NCBI GenBank assembly: GCA_009911065.1
Contig: QXWR01000010.1
Coordinates: forward strand, 58,611 to 122,610
DNA from: Clostridiaceae bacterium
GTDB lineage: Bacteria; Bacillota; Clostridia; Lachnospirales; Lachnospiraceae
Reading direction: 5' to 3'
Length of the DNA: 64,000 nucleotides
Part shown: piece after piece, positions 42,312-50,768 of the stretch
Layout of the letters: every line of letters starts with the position of its first letter
Position numbering within the stretch: the first letter of the stretch is position 1
Position numbers and translations under genes: made by a program
The notes under the pieces: generated by a model
Databases searched by the model: none
Told to the model about the DNA's origin: nothing
The model's input: only the letters and a program-made list of their open reading frames with translations

Positions 42312-43445
42312 ATGGAACAGAAGAAAATCTCTGAGGGAAATGCAGCGCTGAAGCCGCCGGTGGAAGTGCGTTACCAAAAAGAGCTGGAGGCGCTGGCAGC
42401 TCTTGACACAGCGCCAAGGCCAGTCAACTGGAAAATGTCGCCAAAAGCAGTAAGAACGTTTATACTTGGAAGCCGTCAGCCGTTAAGCTGGAACGGGGAA
42501 GAGATTGTAATCCGAAAGAAATATTTGGGAAATGATGCCTTGGTGGAACGGTGTATCATTACTCTTGCAGGAAACCGGGGACTAATGTTGGTGGGAGAGC
42601 CAGGAACTGCAAAAACCATGTTGTCCGAACTGCTTTCTGCTGCCATTAGCGGTAACAGCACTAATACCATTCAGGGAACAGCCGGCACCACGGAGGATAT
42701 GATCAAATACAGTTGGAACTATGCCCTTTTGCTGGCCAAGGGTCCGGTGCGGGAAGCTTTGGTGCCGTCTCCTCTCTATGTGGGGATGGAGCAGGGGATT
42801 TTGACCCGGTTTGAGGAGATTACCCGTACTCCGGCGGAGATTCAGGACAGTCTGATCAGCGTGTTAAGCGACAAGGTGTTAAATGTGCCGGAGCTTGGAG
42901 AAGAGGGACTTTTGTTTGCCAAAGCTGGTTTTAATGTGATTGGCACAGCCAATACCAGGGATAAGGGCGTAAATGAGATGAGCAGCGCCCTGAAAAGAAG
43001 GTTTAATTTTGAGACGGTTATGCCGGTTCGGGATGTGGCCATGGAGAAAGAGATTATTATTCATGAGGTGGAAGCTCTGGCAGCGGAAAGCGGAGTCTCC
43101 ATGCCAGTGGAGGAGGATGTGGCAGAGCTTTTGGCTTCCACTTACCATGAGCTACGGGAAGGAGTGTCTTCTCTGGGCCATCGCATTGACCGTCCGGCAG
43201 CGGTGATGAGCACAGCAGAGGCGGTTTCGGTTTATTTTCAGACGATGATGACTGCTTATTATTATGGGGATTCCCACATGGACATGAGGTGCCTGGTGGA
43301 AAATCTGGTGGGAGCGGTTCAGAAGGAAAACGGAGAAGACTTAGAGAAACTGCGCAGCTATTTTCAGACAGTAGTGCGGGACAAAGGAGTGAGAGAGGGC
43401 GGTCTATGGAGCAGCTATTACGAGGCCAGGAAGCATTTGCGGTAG
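42312..43445 (+). CDS. MoxR-type AAA+ ATPase
   Basis: The 377-aa protein has a Walker A (LVGEPGTAKT, about 92-101), a Walker B-like GILTRFEEI, a sensor 1 (VIGTANTRDKG) and an arginine-finger region (SSALKRRFNFE). MoxR ATPases act as chaperones with VWA-domain partners to insert cofactors or remodel targets. It is followed by DUF5682 (40-base overlap), HydF and a VWA gene, so it probably powers this complex. AAAGGAG lies just before the start. Confidence 0.93.
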   Translation: MEQKKISEGNAALKPPVEVRYQKELEALAALDTAPRPVNWKMSPKAVRTFILGSRQPLSWNGEEIVIRKKYLGNDALVERCIITLAGNRGLMLVGEPGTAKTMLSELLSAAISGNSTNTIQGTAGTTEDMIKYSWNYALLLAKGPVREALVPSPLYVGMEQGILTRFEEITRTPAEIQDSLISVLSDKVLNVPELGEEGLLFAKAGFNVIGTANTRDKGVNEMSSALKRRFNFETVMPVRDVAMEKEIIIHEVEALAAESGVSMPVEEDVAELLASTYHELREGVSSLGHRIDRPAAVMSTAEAVSVYFQTMMTAYYYGDSHMDMRCLVENLVGAVQKENGEDLEKLRSYFQTVVRDKGVREGGLWSSYYEARKHLR

Positions 43446-45919
43446 GAGAATTGCCGACGGACGGACAGAGGTTATGGGAGCCGTGGGAAAATGGTCCGGT
43501 ATTCTTTTTTCCCATCCGGCACCACAGTCCTGCCTGTGGATTTCATTTAAGACAGGTCATAGAATCCTACAAGCCAGACTGTATTTTGATTGAAGGACCT
43601 AAGAACGCAGAGGAACTGATTCCAGCCCTGGTCCATGAAGATACAAAGGCGCCGGTAGCCCTGTATTATTATTATAAAGACAGCAAAGGGCTTTTAAATG
43701 AGGAAAAGGGGGATTACCGGTGTTATTATCCTTTTCTGGATTATTCTCCTGAGCTGCTGGCTTTGCGGGAGGCAGCCAAAAGAAAGATTCCCGCCTGGTT
43801 TGTAGATCTGCCCTATGGAGAGATTTTGATTCGAACAGAAGAAAACCGGGGAATCCGGGGAGGCGGGGAAAAGCAGACGTATAATGATGATTATCTGCTA
43901 AGCCGAAGTCAATATTTTGCCCTTCTTTGTGAAAAAACCGGCGTGCGCAATTTTGGGGAATTTTGGGAAAAATATTTTGAAACCGGCGGTTTTTTTATGG
44001 ATACAGGGGAATTTGTCCGTCAAATGCGGACCTATTGCAGCATGACCAGAAAATATACCCCAAGGGAAGAATTGGAAAAGGACGGCTGCCTTTTGCGGGA
44101 ACAGTATATGGCGCAGCAGGTGGCGGAAGCTTCGGAAAAGTTTAAGAGAATTTTGGTGGTGACAGGAGGATTTCACACAGACGGGATTGTGGAGCTGCTG
44201 GAATGGACCGAGGAAGCTGTGGAGGAAAAGCCAGAGAAGGTGGAACCGGAAAAAAAGAACACAGCAGGAAGAATCGTCTATAAGGGAGAAGCAGTAAAAC
44301 TTCACAAACTGGCTGAATCGGACCAGGGAGTTTATCCTCTCGCCTATTCAATGGAGGCGGCAGACGCCTTGAACGGTTATGCCAGCGGCATGGAGGCGCC
44401 GGGATTTTATCAGCGTGTGTGGGAAGAACTGGAGCAATCGGGCCATGTGAAAGGGGCATATGAGGCGGCGGTACTTCATCAGCTGGTCAGCGCCGGACGG
44501 CAGGCAAGAAAAAAGAAGGAGGGAATTTCCTCTTTTGACGTGGCCTGCGCTTATTCTATGGCCAAAGGCTTGGGCAGTCTTCGGGGAAAGTGGGAACCAG
44601 GGCTATATGAGTTAAGAGACGGGGCTTTGTCTGCCTTTGTAAAGGGAGAGTGCAGTCCATCAACGGATTTGCCTTTGCAGATTCTTCAGGAATTGAATAC
44701 AGGAAAGCAGGTGGGGAGCCTTTGCACCAATGCGCCAAAACCGCCGATTTTAGGAGATTTTGAAGAAAAATGCAGACAATATGGATTAAAGATCCATGGG
44801 TCCGTCCGGCAGGAAGTAACTTTGGAGATTTTTGCCAAAAAGAAGCATTTGGCAGCCAGCCGTTTTTTCTGTCAAATGGAATTTTTGGAAACTGGGTTTG
44901 GCGTGCGGGAGAAGGGGGCAGATCTGGTAAATCGAAGAGACAAAAGCCGGATTCGGGAGGTTTGGCGGTATCGGTTTTCCAGCCGTGTTCTAAGTGTGCT
45001 GATTGATGTGTCCATGTCCGGAGGAACGGTGGAGGAGGCGGCAAGAACCAGACTTGGAAGAAAATTTAAGGAAACTACTGGCTTTAGGGAAGCGGCAAGG
45101 CTTTTGACTGTAGGTTTTTTGATGGGATTTTTGAGAGAACAGACGGAAATGAAAGCTCATGTGGAACAAGTGCTGGCAGCAGACGGAGACTTTTTTTCAC
45201 TGACAGAAGGTTTTTCCTATCTTCGCATGTTGTATGAGCTGCAGGAATTGTATCAGACCTACGCGTTTCCCCAGCTGGAAAGTATGATTGGAACTTGTTT
45301 CCAAAAGATTATTCAGCTGCTGCCAGCCATGGCGCTGGTGGCGGAAGAGAAGGAACAGGATTGTATGGACAGTTGTCTGTCTCTGTATCAGATTACAGGA
45401 AGAGAAGTGTTTTCTAAGTTTCGTCCAGTGCTTTTGGAGGCGTTTTTGCGGCTTCTTGGACAGAAGAAGATCCGTCCGGGACTGGAAGGAGCGGTTATGG
45501 GACTGGCCTATGGATGTGACAGCAGTTATGAAGACAAGATTTGGGAGGCAGCGGCAGGATATTTGCAGGGAACCGGGGAACAGCAGATGAAAAGCGCGTT
45601 GTTTTTGCGGGGGCTGTTTTATACGGCAAAAGATCTGGTGTTTGTCCGGGAAGGATTTTTGCAGATGATTGACGGACTGTTGGCAAGGCTTTCCCCGAAA
45701 GAATTTTTGGAGCTTTTGCCGGAATTTCGAAGGGCATTTGGATATTTTACACCGATGGAGACGGATCGGATTGCAGGGAAAGCGGCAGCTCTTCATGGAG
45801 AAGAGAAAAAACAGCTGCTAAAAGGACGTATGGTTTCGCCCATAGAATATCAATATGGGGAGGAATTAGACCAATACGGAAAGTGGAGGATGTCCCCAGA
45901 GGAAATTGACAACAAATAG
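43406..45919 (+). CDS. DUF5682 family protein
   Basis: I chose ATG 43406 (MEQLLRGQEAF), overlapping the MoxR end by 40 bases; the longer frame from 43289 lies wholly inside MoxR at its front. The 837-aa protein has FFPIRHHSPACGFHLRQVI and CILIEGPKNAEELIP at about residues 35-75, the signature of DUF5682. This region recalls the ChaN/EreA/TraB superfamily, which may be hydrolases. The rest is helical. DUF5682 regularly sits beside MoxR, VWA and SWIM genes, supporting a shared system. Confidence 0.85.
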   Translation: MEQLLRGQEAFAVGELPTDGQRLWEPWENGPVFFFPIRHHSPACGFHLRQVIESYKPDCILIEGPKNAEELIPALVHEDTKAPVALYYYYKDSKGLLNEEKGDYRCYYPFLDYSPELLALREAAKRKIPAWFVDLPYGEILIRTEENRGIRGGGEKQTYNDDYLLSRSQYFALLCEKTGVRNFGEFWEKYFETGGFFMDTGEFVRQMRTYCSMTRKYTPREELEKDGCLLREQYMAQQVAEASEKFKRILVVTGGFHTDGIVELLEWTEEAVEEKPEKVEPEKKNTAGRIVYKGEAVKLHKLAESDQGVYPLAYSMEAADALNGYASGMEAPGFYQRVWEELEQSGHVKGAYEAAVLHQLVSAGRQARKKKEGISSFDVACAYSMAKGLGSLRGKWEPGLYELRDGALSAFVKGECSPSTDLPLQILQELNTGKQVGSLCTNAPKPPILGDFEEKCRQYGLKIHGSVRQEVTLEIFAKKKHLAASRFFCQMEFLETGFGVREKGADLVNRRDKSRIREVWRYRFSSRVLSVLIDVSMSGGTVEEAARTRLGRKFKETTGFREAARLLTVGFLMGFLREQTEMKAHVEQVLAADGDFFSLTEGFSYLRMLYELQELYQTYAFPQLESMIGTCFQKIIQLLPAMALVAEEKEQDCMDSCLSLYQITGREVFSKFRPVLLEAFLRLLGQKKIRPGLEGAVMGLAYGCDSSYEDKIWEAAAGYLQGTGEQQMKSALFLRGLFYTAKDLVFVREGFLQMIDGLLARLSPKEFLELLPEFRRAFGYFTPMETDRIAGKAAALHGEEKKQLLKGRMVSPIEYQYGEELDQYGKWRMSPEEIDNK

Positions 45920-45950
45920 AGGTTGTTTTAATTAAGAAGGGAGATTTTTT

Positions 45951-47213
45951 ATGGCACTGAACCAGACACCGGCTGCACAGCGGCTTCATATAGGTTTTTT
46001 CGGCAGAAGAAATGCCGGAAAGTCCAGTCTTTTAAATGCAGTTACAGGACAGGATTTGGCAGTGGTTTCGGAGGTGAAGGGAACCACCACGGACCCAGTA
46101 AGCAAGACGATGGAGCTTCTGCCCTTGGGACCTGTTATGCTGATTGACACTCCAGGAATCGACGATGAAGGGGAGCTTGGCAGGCTGCGGGTGAAAAAAA
46201 GCCGTCAGGTGCTGAATAAGACAGATCTTGCTGTGCTGGTGGTTGATGGGACCGTGGGAGAGACGGACCAGGACCGGGAGCTGCTGACTTTGTTTCAGCA
46301 AAAGCAGGTGCCATATGTGGTGGTGTATCACAAGGCAGACCTTTTGTCTGGAGAAGAGAGGGAAACATGTGCAGACCGGACAGGGAAAGAGAATGAGACG
46401 GTTTTGTATGTCAGCTCCAAAACCGGGTCCGGAGTGGAAGAACTGAAAAATTGTCTTGCTGCCATGGGGAGGAAGGAGGAGGAAAAAGATCTCCTTTTGG
46501 GTTTGGTAAAACCGGGGGATTTGGTGGTTTTGGTTACGCCCATTGACAAGGCAGCTCCCAAAGGGCGTCTGATTCTGCCCCAGCAGCAGACCATCCGGGC
46601 TTTGCTGGATTATGGCTGTATCGCCGTGGCAGTGAGGGAGAGCGAGCTTGCCCATACGCTGGAAAGTTTGGGGAAACAGCCGTCCCTTGTGATTACGGAC
46701 AGTCAGGTATTTGGCATGGTGTCTGAGATTGTGCCAAAAGACCGGATGCTTACTTCTTTTTCCATTCTGTTTGCCCGGTATAAGGGAGATTTAAAACAGG
46801 CGGTGGAAGGAGTCTGTGCTTTAAAAGAGATTCAGGATGGAGATCGGATTCTCATATCGGAAGGGTGTACCCATCATCGTCAATGTAATGACATTGGAAC
46901 GGTGAAGCTTCCAGCGTGGATTCGAAGTTTTACCGGCAAAAATCCGGAGTTTGTCTATACTTCCGGGACTGGGTTTGAGGAGGATTTAACCAGTTTTAAG
47001 CTTATTGTCCACTGCGGAGCCTGTATGCTAAATGAGAGGGAGATGAAGTATCGTCTGGCCTGTGCAAAAGACCAGGGGGTGGCCATGACCAATTATGGAA
47101 TTTTGATTGCCTATGTTCATGGGATTTTAAAGCGGAGTCTGGAGCCGTTTCCAGATGCAGCGGCGGTTTTGGAGGGACAATCAATCATGAAACAAGGAAT
47201 AGGAAGAGGGTAA
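45951..47213 (+). CDS. hydF: HydF, [FeFe]-hydrogenase H-cluster maturation GTPase
   Basis: The 420-aa protein has an N-terminal GTPase (G1 GRRNAGKSS at 18-26, G3 DTPGIDD) and a C-terminal cluster-binding domain: CTH, then 45 residues to HCGAC, matching the CxHx(44-53)HCxxC rule. HydF is the scaffold that carries the 2Fe precursor to hydrogenase. The G4 motif reads YHKAD instead of NKxD, which may weaken guanine specificity. It lies 31 bases after DUF5682 and overlaps the VWA gene by one base, an unexpected place; HydE, HydG and the hydrogenase are not in the window. Confidence 0.93.
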   Translation: MALNQTPAAQRLHIGFFGRRNAGKSSLLNAVTGQDLAVVSEVKGTTTDPVSKTMELLPLGPVMLIDTPGIDDEGELGRLRVKKSRQVLNKTDLAVLVVDGTVGETDQDRELLTLFQQKQVPYVVVYHKADLLSGEERETCADRTGKENETVLYVSSKTGSGVEELKNCLAAMGRKEEEKDLLLGLVKPGDLVVLVTPIDKAAPKGRLILPQQQTIRALLDYGCIAVAVRESELAHTLESLGKQPSLVITDSQVFGMVSEIVPKDRMLTSFSILFARYKGDLKQAVEGVCALKEIQDGDRILISEGCTHHRQCNDIGTVKLPAWIRSFTGKNPEFVYTSGTGFEEDLTSFKLIVHCGACMLNEREMKYRLACAKDQGVAMTNYGILIAYVHGILKRSLEPFPDAAAVLEGQSIMKQGIGRG

Positions 47214-48406
47214 TGGGCGAGCAAATGGGACAACAGGAAGAAAATACAGCAGTAGAAATTCAGAAAGACCCGCATTTTCATACCAGCCAGCTGAACCGAT
47301 GGAGACTGATTTTAGGCGGGTATTCCAAAGAGAAGCTTTCTTTTGGAGAGGGAACTGCCACAGTTGGCGGTATGTCCTGTGAGGATTTGGAGGAGGCGCT
47401 TGATTTTCTCTATGGAAGGGAACAAAAAGAGGATGTGAGGCGCAGTGCAGGGACTGGGAAAAGCCAGCTGACCGTTGCCTCCTGGATTACCCGAATCCGT
47501 AAATTATTTCCCCGTTCCACAGTGGAGATATTGGAGCGCCATGCATTGGATGTTTATGGAATGACTGAGCTTTTGACAGACCGGGAGGTGCTGGAAAAGC
47601 TGGAGCCGAACCAGGAACTTTTAAAGACCATTTTGCAGCTGAAACATTTGATGAAAGGACAAGTGCTGGATACGGCCCGAAGAATTGTGAAGACAGTGGC
47701 AGAGGAGATTGCAAAAAAACTGGAACAGGAGCTGCGGCGTTCTCTTTTGGGAAGGCTGGATCGGAATGCGGAAAGTCTGGTGGCTTCCATGCGAAATCTG
47801 GATATGAAAAAGACCATTCGAAGGAATTTGAAACATTATGATCCAGAAACCGGACATTTGGTGTTGGAAAAGATATATTTCAGCCAGCGGACCATGCGAT
47901 ATAATTCCTGGCGGGTTATTTTGGCTGTGGATGAAAGCGGTTCTATGTTGGATTCTGTGATTCACAGCGCGGTAATGGCCGGAATATTTGCAAAACTCCC
48001 TATGCTGGATACACGGCTGGTTATTTTTGACACTCAGGTAGTGGATTTAAGCGCTTATTTGGAAGATCCGGTGGCAACTTTGATGAGCATTCAGCTGGGG
48101 GGAGGCACTTATATTGCCGGGGCGCTGGAATACTGTGAGACGTTGATGGAGAATCCCCACCGGACTATGATGATTTTGATTTCAGATTTGTGTGAGGGTG
48201 GAAGCACCTCGGCTCTTTTGTCCGTAAGTCGGAAAATTATTGAAAGTCGGGCCAAATTTATCTGTCTGACTGCCCTGGACCAAGATGCGAATCCGGCCTA
48301 TGACCGGAATATGGCTCAAAAACTGGCGGATATGGGCGCTTTTGTGGGGGCTATGACGCCGGAGATGTTGGGAGATTTTATCGGCAGAGTGATGAACGGG
48401 GGATGA
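47213..48406 (+). CDS. VWA-domain protein, MoxR partner
   Basis: The 397-aa protein starts with an ATG overlapping the HydF stop. A helical N-terminal half (about 1-220) precedes a VWA domain with the MIDAS motif AVDESGSM (near 240), a GGGTYIAGAL threonine loop and SDLCEGG. VWA partners bring substrates to MoxR ATPases. It ends the first part of the system, before a terminator. Confidence 0.92.
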   Translation: MGEQMGQQEENTAVEIQKDPHFHTSQLNRWRLILGGYSKEKLSFGEGTATVGGMSCEDLEEALDFLYGREQKEDVRRSAGTGKSQLTVASWITRIRKLFPRSTVEILERHALDVYGMTELLTDREVLEKLEPNQELLKTILQLKHLMKGQVLDTARRIVKTVAEEIAKKLEQELRRSLLGRLDRNAESLVASMRNLDMKKTIRRNLKHYDPETGHLVLEKIYFSQRTMRYNSWRVILAVDESGSMLDSVIHSAVMAGIFAKLPMLDTRLVIFDTQVVDLSAYLEDPVATLMSIQLGGGTYIAGALEYCETLMENPHRTMMILISDLCEGGSTSALLSVSRKIIESRAKFICLTALDQDANPAYDRNMAQKLADMGAFVGAMTPEMLGDFIGRVMNGG

Positions 48407-48433
48407 AAATTGTCATACAGTCATTGAAAAAAT

Positions 48434-48474
48434 ACCGCCCTTTGCACTTTCAATCATGCAGGGCGGTGTTTTGA
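48434..48474. terminator. Terminator between the VWA gene and the chemotaxis receptor
   Basis: ACCGCCCT (48434-48441) pairs with AGGGCGGT (48460-48467), followed by GTTTTG on +. On the minus strand ATTTTTTC-type sequence follows, so it may serve both convergent genes. Confidence 0.75.
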
Positions 48475-48498
48475 TTTCATAAAATTTCCCGAAGTTTT

Positions 48499-50307
48499 TT
48501 AGTATTTATCTCCACTTATGCTGCTAGGAATAGCATTTCTGCCACTGGCTGCAGCCTCTCTCTCATAAGGAACAGGCACTGCCGAGTGGATACTGCCATC
48601 GGTACGGCGAAGTTTAAAACGTCCAACCAGATTTTTTATCGTAGCGGCCTGACTGGCAAGTTCCTCGCTTGCAGCTGCAGATTCTTCGCTTGTGGCAGAG
48701 TTTGTTTGAACCACAGATGAAAGCTGGTCAATGTTTTCGGTTACTTGTTTAATGGAAGCGGTTTGAACATCAACGCCATCTGTAACCACATCCACACGTT
48801 TTACAACCTCCTCAGTTAATCCCTTGCACTCAACCAAAGCCTGAGTAACCTGTTCCACAATGTCATTTCCATCTTGAACTGAGTTGATCGCGCCGTCAAT
48901 CAGCTCCTTCGTTGCTTTGGCGGAGGCATCCGATTTAGCTGCCAGACTGCGCACCTCATCCGCCACTACTGCAAAGCCTTTTCCAGCGCTGCCGGCGCGG
49001 GCGGCTTCTACTGCGGCATTCAGTGCCAGGATATTTGTCTGAAAGGCAATATCCTCAATCGTCTTGATGATTTTGCTCATTTCCTGAGAAGAACGTGCGA
49101 TTTTGTTCATGGCTTCATTTAAAACATCTACTTGCTGATTCATTTTTTCAACCTGAGCGCCTGCTACCTGAACACTGGTTTTTGCATCTTTGGCAGCAAG
49201 ATCAGTCTGCTTGGATACTTCGGAAATTTCTGTAATCGTTGCGGTCAATTCCTCAAGTGTGCTGGCCTGTTCGGTCGCACCCTGAGCCAATGACTGAGCG
49301 CCGGTTGACACTTGATCCGCACCGGCAGAAACCTGGTCTGTACCTTGAGCAATTTGAAAAAGTGCATCGCTGAGCTGATGATTGATGCCTTTAATGGATT
49401 GGATGATGATTCCCAGGGCGCCCACATATACCGATGTGTCCTTGCTATCCACATCAAAATTTCCATCTGCCATCTCTTTAAGCAGATAAGCTTCATCCTG
49501 AATGACACCAGAAAGGGTTTTCTGGCTGCTGCGCAGGGCATCACACATCACCCCTAATTCATTCTTGCTCTGGTAGTCAACGGGAATGTCCAAATTTCCC
49601 TGTGAGAATCCGACCAAAGCATTTTGGACCTGGGCAACCGGAACGGTGATTGTCTTAATAATTATAAGCCCCAATGTTATGACTGCAACAGTGGCGATAG
49701 CCGTGGCCAGAGCAACAACAGCAATAATAACCGTAATCTCTAATTCAATACGCTCCCGTTCATCCGCCATAGCCTGAACTAAATAATTGTCCAAAGCGGT
49801 TGCGGCTGCGGCCATCTGCTCCTGATCCGGGGTATCTGTTTCATAGATAAACCGAATGCCCTTATGTAGATAGGATTCATCTCCGGTTTTTGCATACTGG
49901 CGGTACCACTCAATAAGCTGTGGATTGGTATTGGCCCAATTGGTTGTCACCGAAATATAGTTATCCAATATACTGCGGTCCAGTTTGGATGGAAAATGCT
50001 TTTTCAGCAATTCCATATTGGCAAATAGATTATCCTGTGCTTTTTCAGCAGATTGAAGCAGTTCTTCGCTTGAGTCAGAACCAGCGACAAGATAGCAATC
50101 ACGGATGTTTCGTCCGGTCAGGAGTGAGTTGACCCGACAGTATAAAATATGCTGAGTTGACTTGGTCTCCTCATCCAGCAGCATATTGTATCTGCTTTTG
50201 ATGTTGACCATCATAAACAGGCTGGTGACAATCAGGAGCAGGGAAACTCCAATGGTGATACCATAGCCAAGCAACAAGCTTTTTTTTACTTTTAGATTTT
50301 TTAACAT
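48499..50307 (-). CDS. Methyl-accepting chemotaxis protein
   Basis: ATG 50307 ([16 protein letters not shown]) follows GGAGG; 602 aa. A helix at about 10-32, an extracellular four-helix-bundle sensor (about 33-185), a second helix (186-210), a HAMP domain and a long coiled-coil signalling domain follow. The hairpin tip reads [20 protein letters not shown], with [12 protein letters not shown] just after. It should pass a signal to CheA/CheW, but no che genes are in the window. It lies on the opposite strand between two blocks of the MoxR system. Confidence 0.93.
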   Translation of the reverse strand: MLKNLKVKKSLLLGYGITIGVSLLLIVTSLFMMVNIKSRYNMLLDEETKSTQHILYCRVNSLLTGRNIRDCYLVAGSDSSEELLQSAEKAQDNLFANMELLKKHFPSKLDRSILDNYISVTTNWANTNPQLIEWYRQYAKTGDESYLHKGIRFIYETDTPDQEQMAAAATALDNYLVQAMADERERIELEITVIIAVVALATAIATVAVITLGLIIIKTITVPVAQVQNALVGFSQGNLDIPVDYQSKNELGVMCDALRSSQKTLSGVIQDEAYLLKEMADGNFDVDSKDTSVYVGALGIIIQSIKGINHQLSDALFQIAQGTDQVSAGADQVSTGAQSLAQGATEQASTLEELTATITEISEVSKQTDLAAKDAKTSVQVAGAQVEKMNQQVDVLNEAMNKIARSSQEMSKIIKTIEDIAFQTNILALNAAVEAARAGSAGKGFAVVADEVRSLAAKSDASAKATKELIDGAINSVQDGNDIVEQVTQALVECKGLTEEVVKRVDVVTDGVDVQTASIKQVTENIDQLSSVVQTNSATSEESAAASEELASQAATIKNLVGRFKLRRTDGSIHSAVPVPYEREAAASGRNAIPSSISGDKY

Positions 50308-50768
50308 GATAATTCCTCCATACATTAAATACCTGATTTTTTGCTGTCATGAATCGCTAAATACACTGCTCAAAAATCTCCATTTCAATCGACTTAAAAA
50401 ATAAATTGGAGCAGTTTGGCCTGCTCCTGCAATCTCTTTCGTCCATCAGAAAATCATAGGTAAATGAAATGTTTTTCCTTGTACTTTAACTGCGCGATTG
50501 TACCATGTTTTTATGTTTTTGTAAATAGGTGTTTTCTATTTTAATAAATTTCAATAAAAATAAGAATGGGCGGCAGTCAGGGCAATTTCCAACCGAAAGC
50601 GTTTTCATGAATCGAAAGTTAAAATTTCATAATTTTTCATGGTTTTGATTGAGGAGAGCCGGTTTTTCTGGTACTATTTAAAATAAGAAAAAAGATATAA
50701 ATATCTAAAGAACGATCCATATTTGAATTGTTTTGTCAATGGCTAAAACAGCAAAGGGGAAACGGATT
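50308..50768. other. 460-bp divergent intergenic region
   Basis: AT-rich DNA between the chemotaxis receptor and the SWIM gene. A small hairpin GGAGCAG/CTGCTCC lies at 50408-50427. No gene or clear promoter is defended; the region probably carries divergent promoters. Confidence 0.4.
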
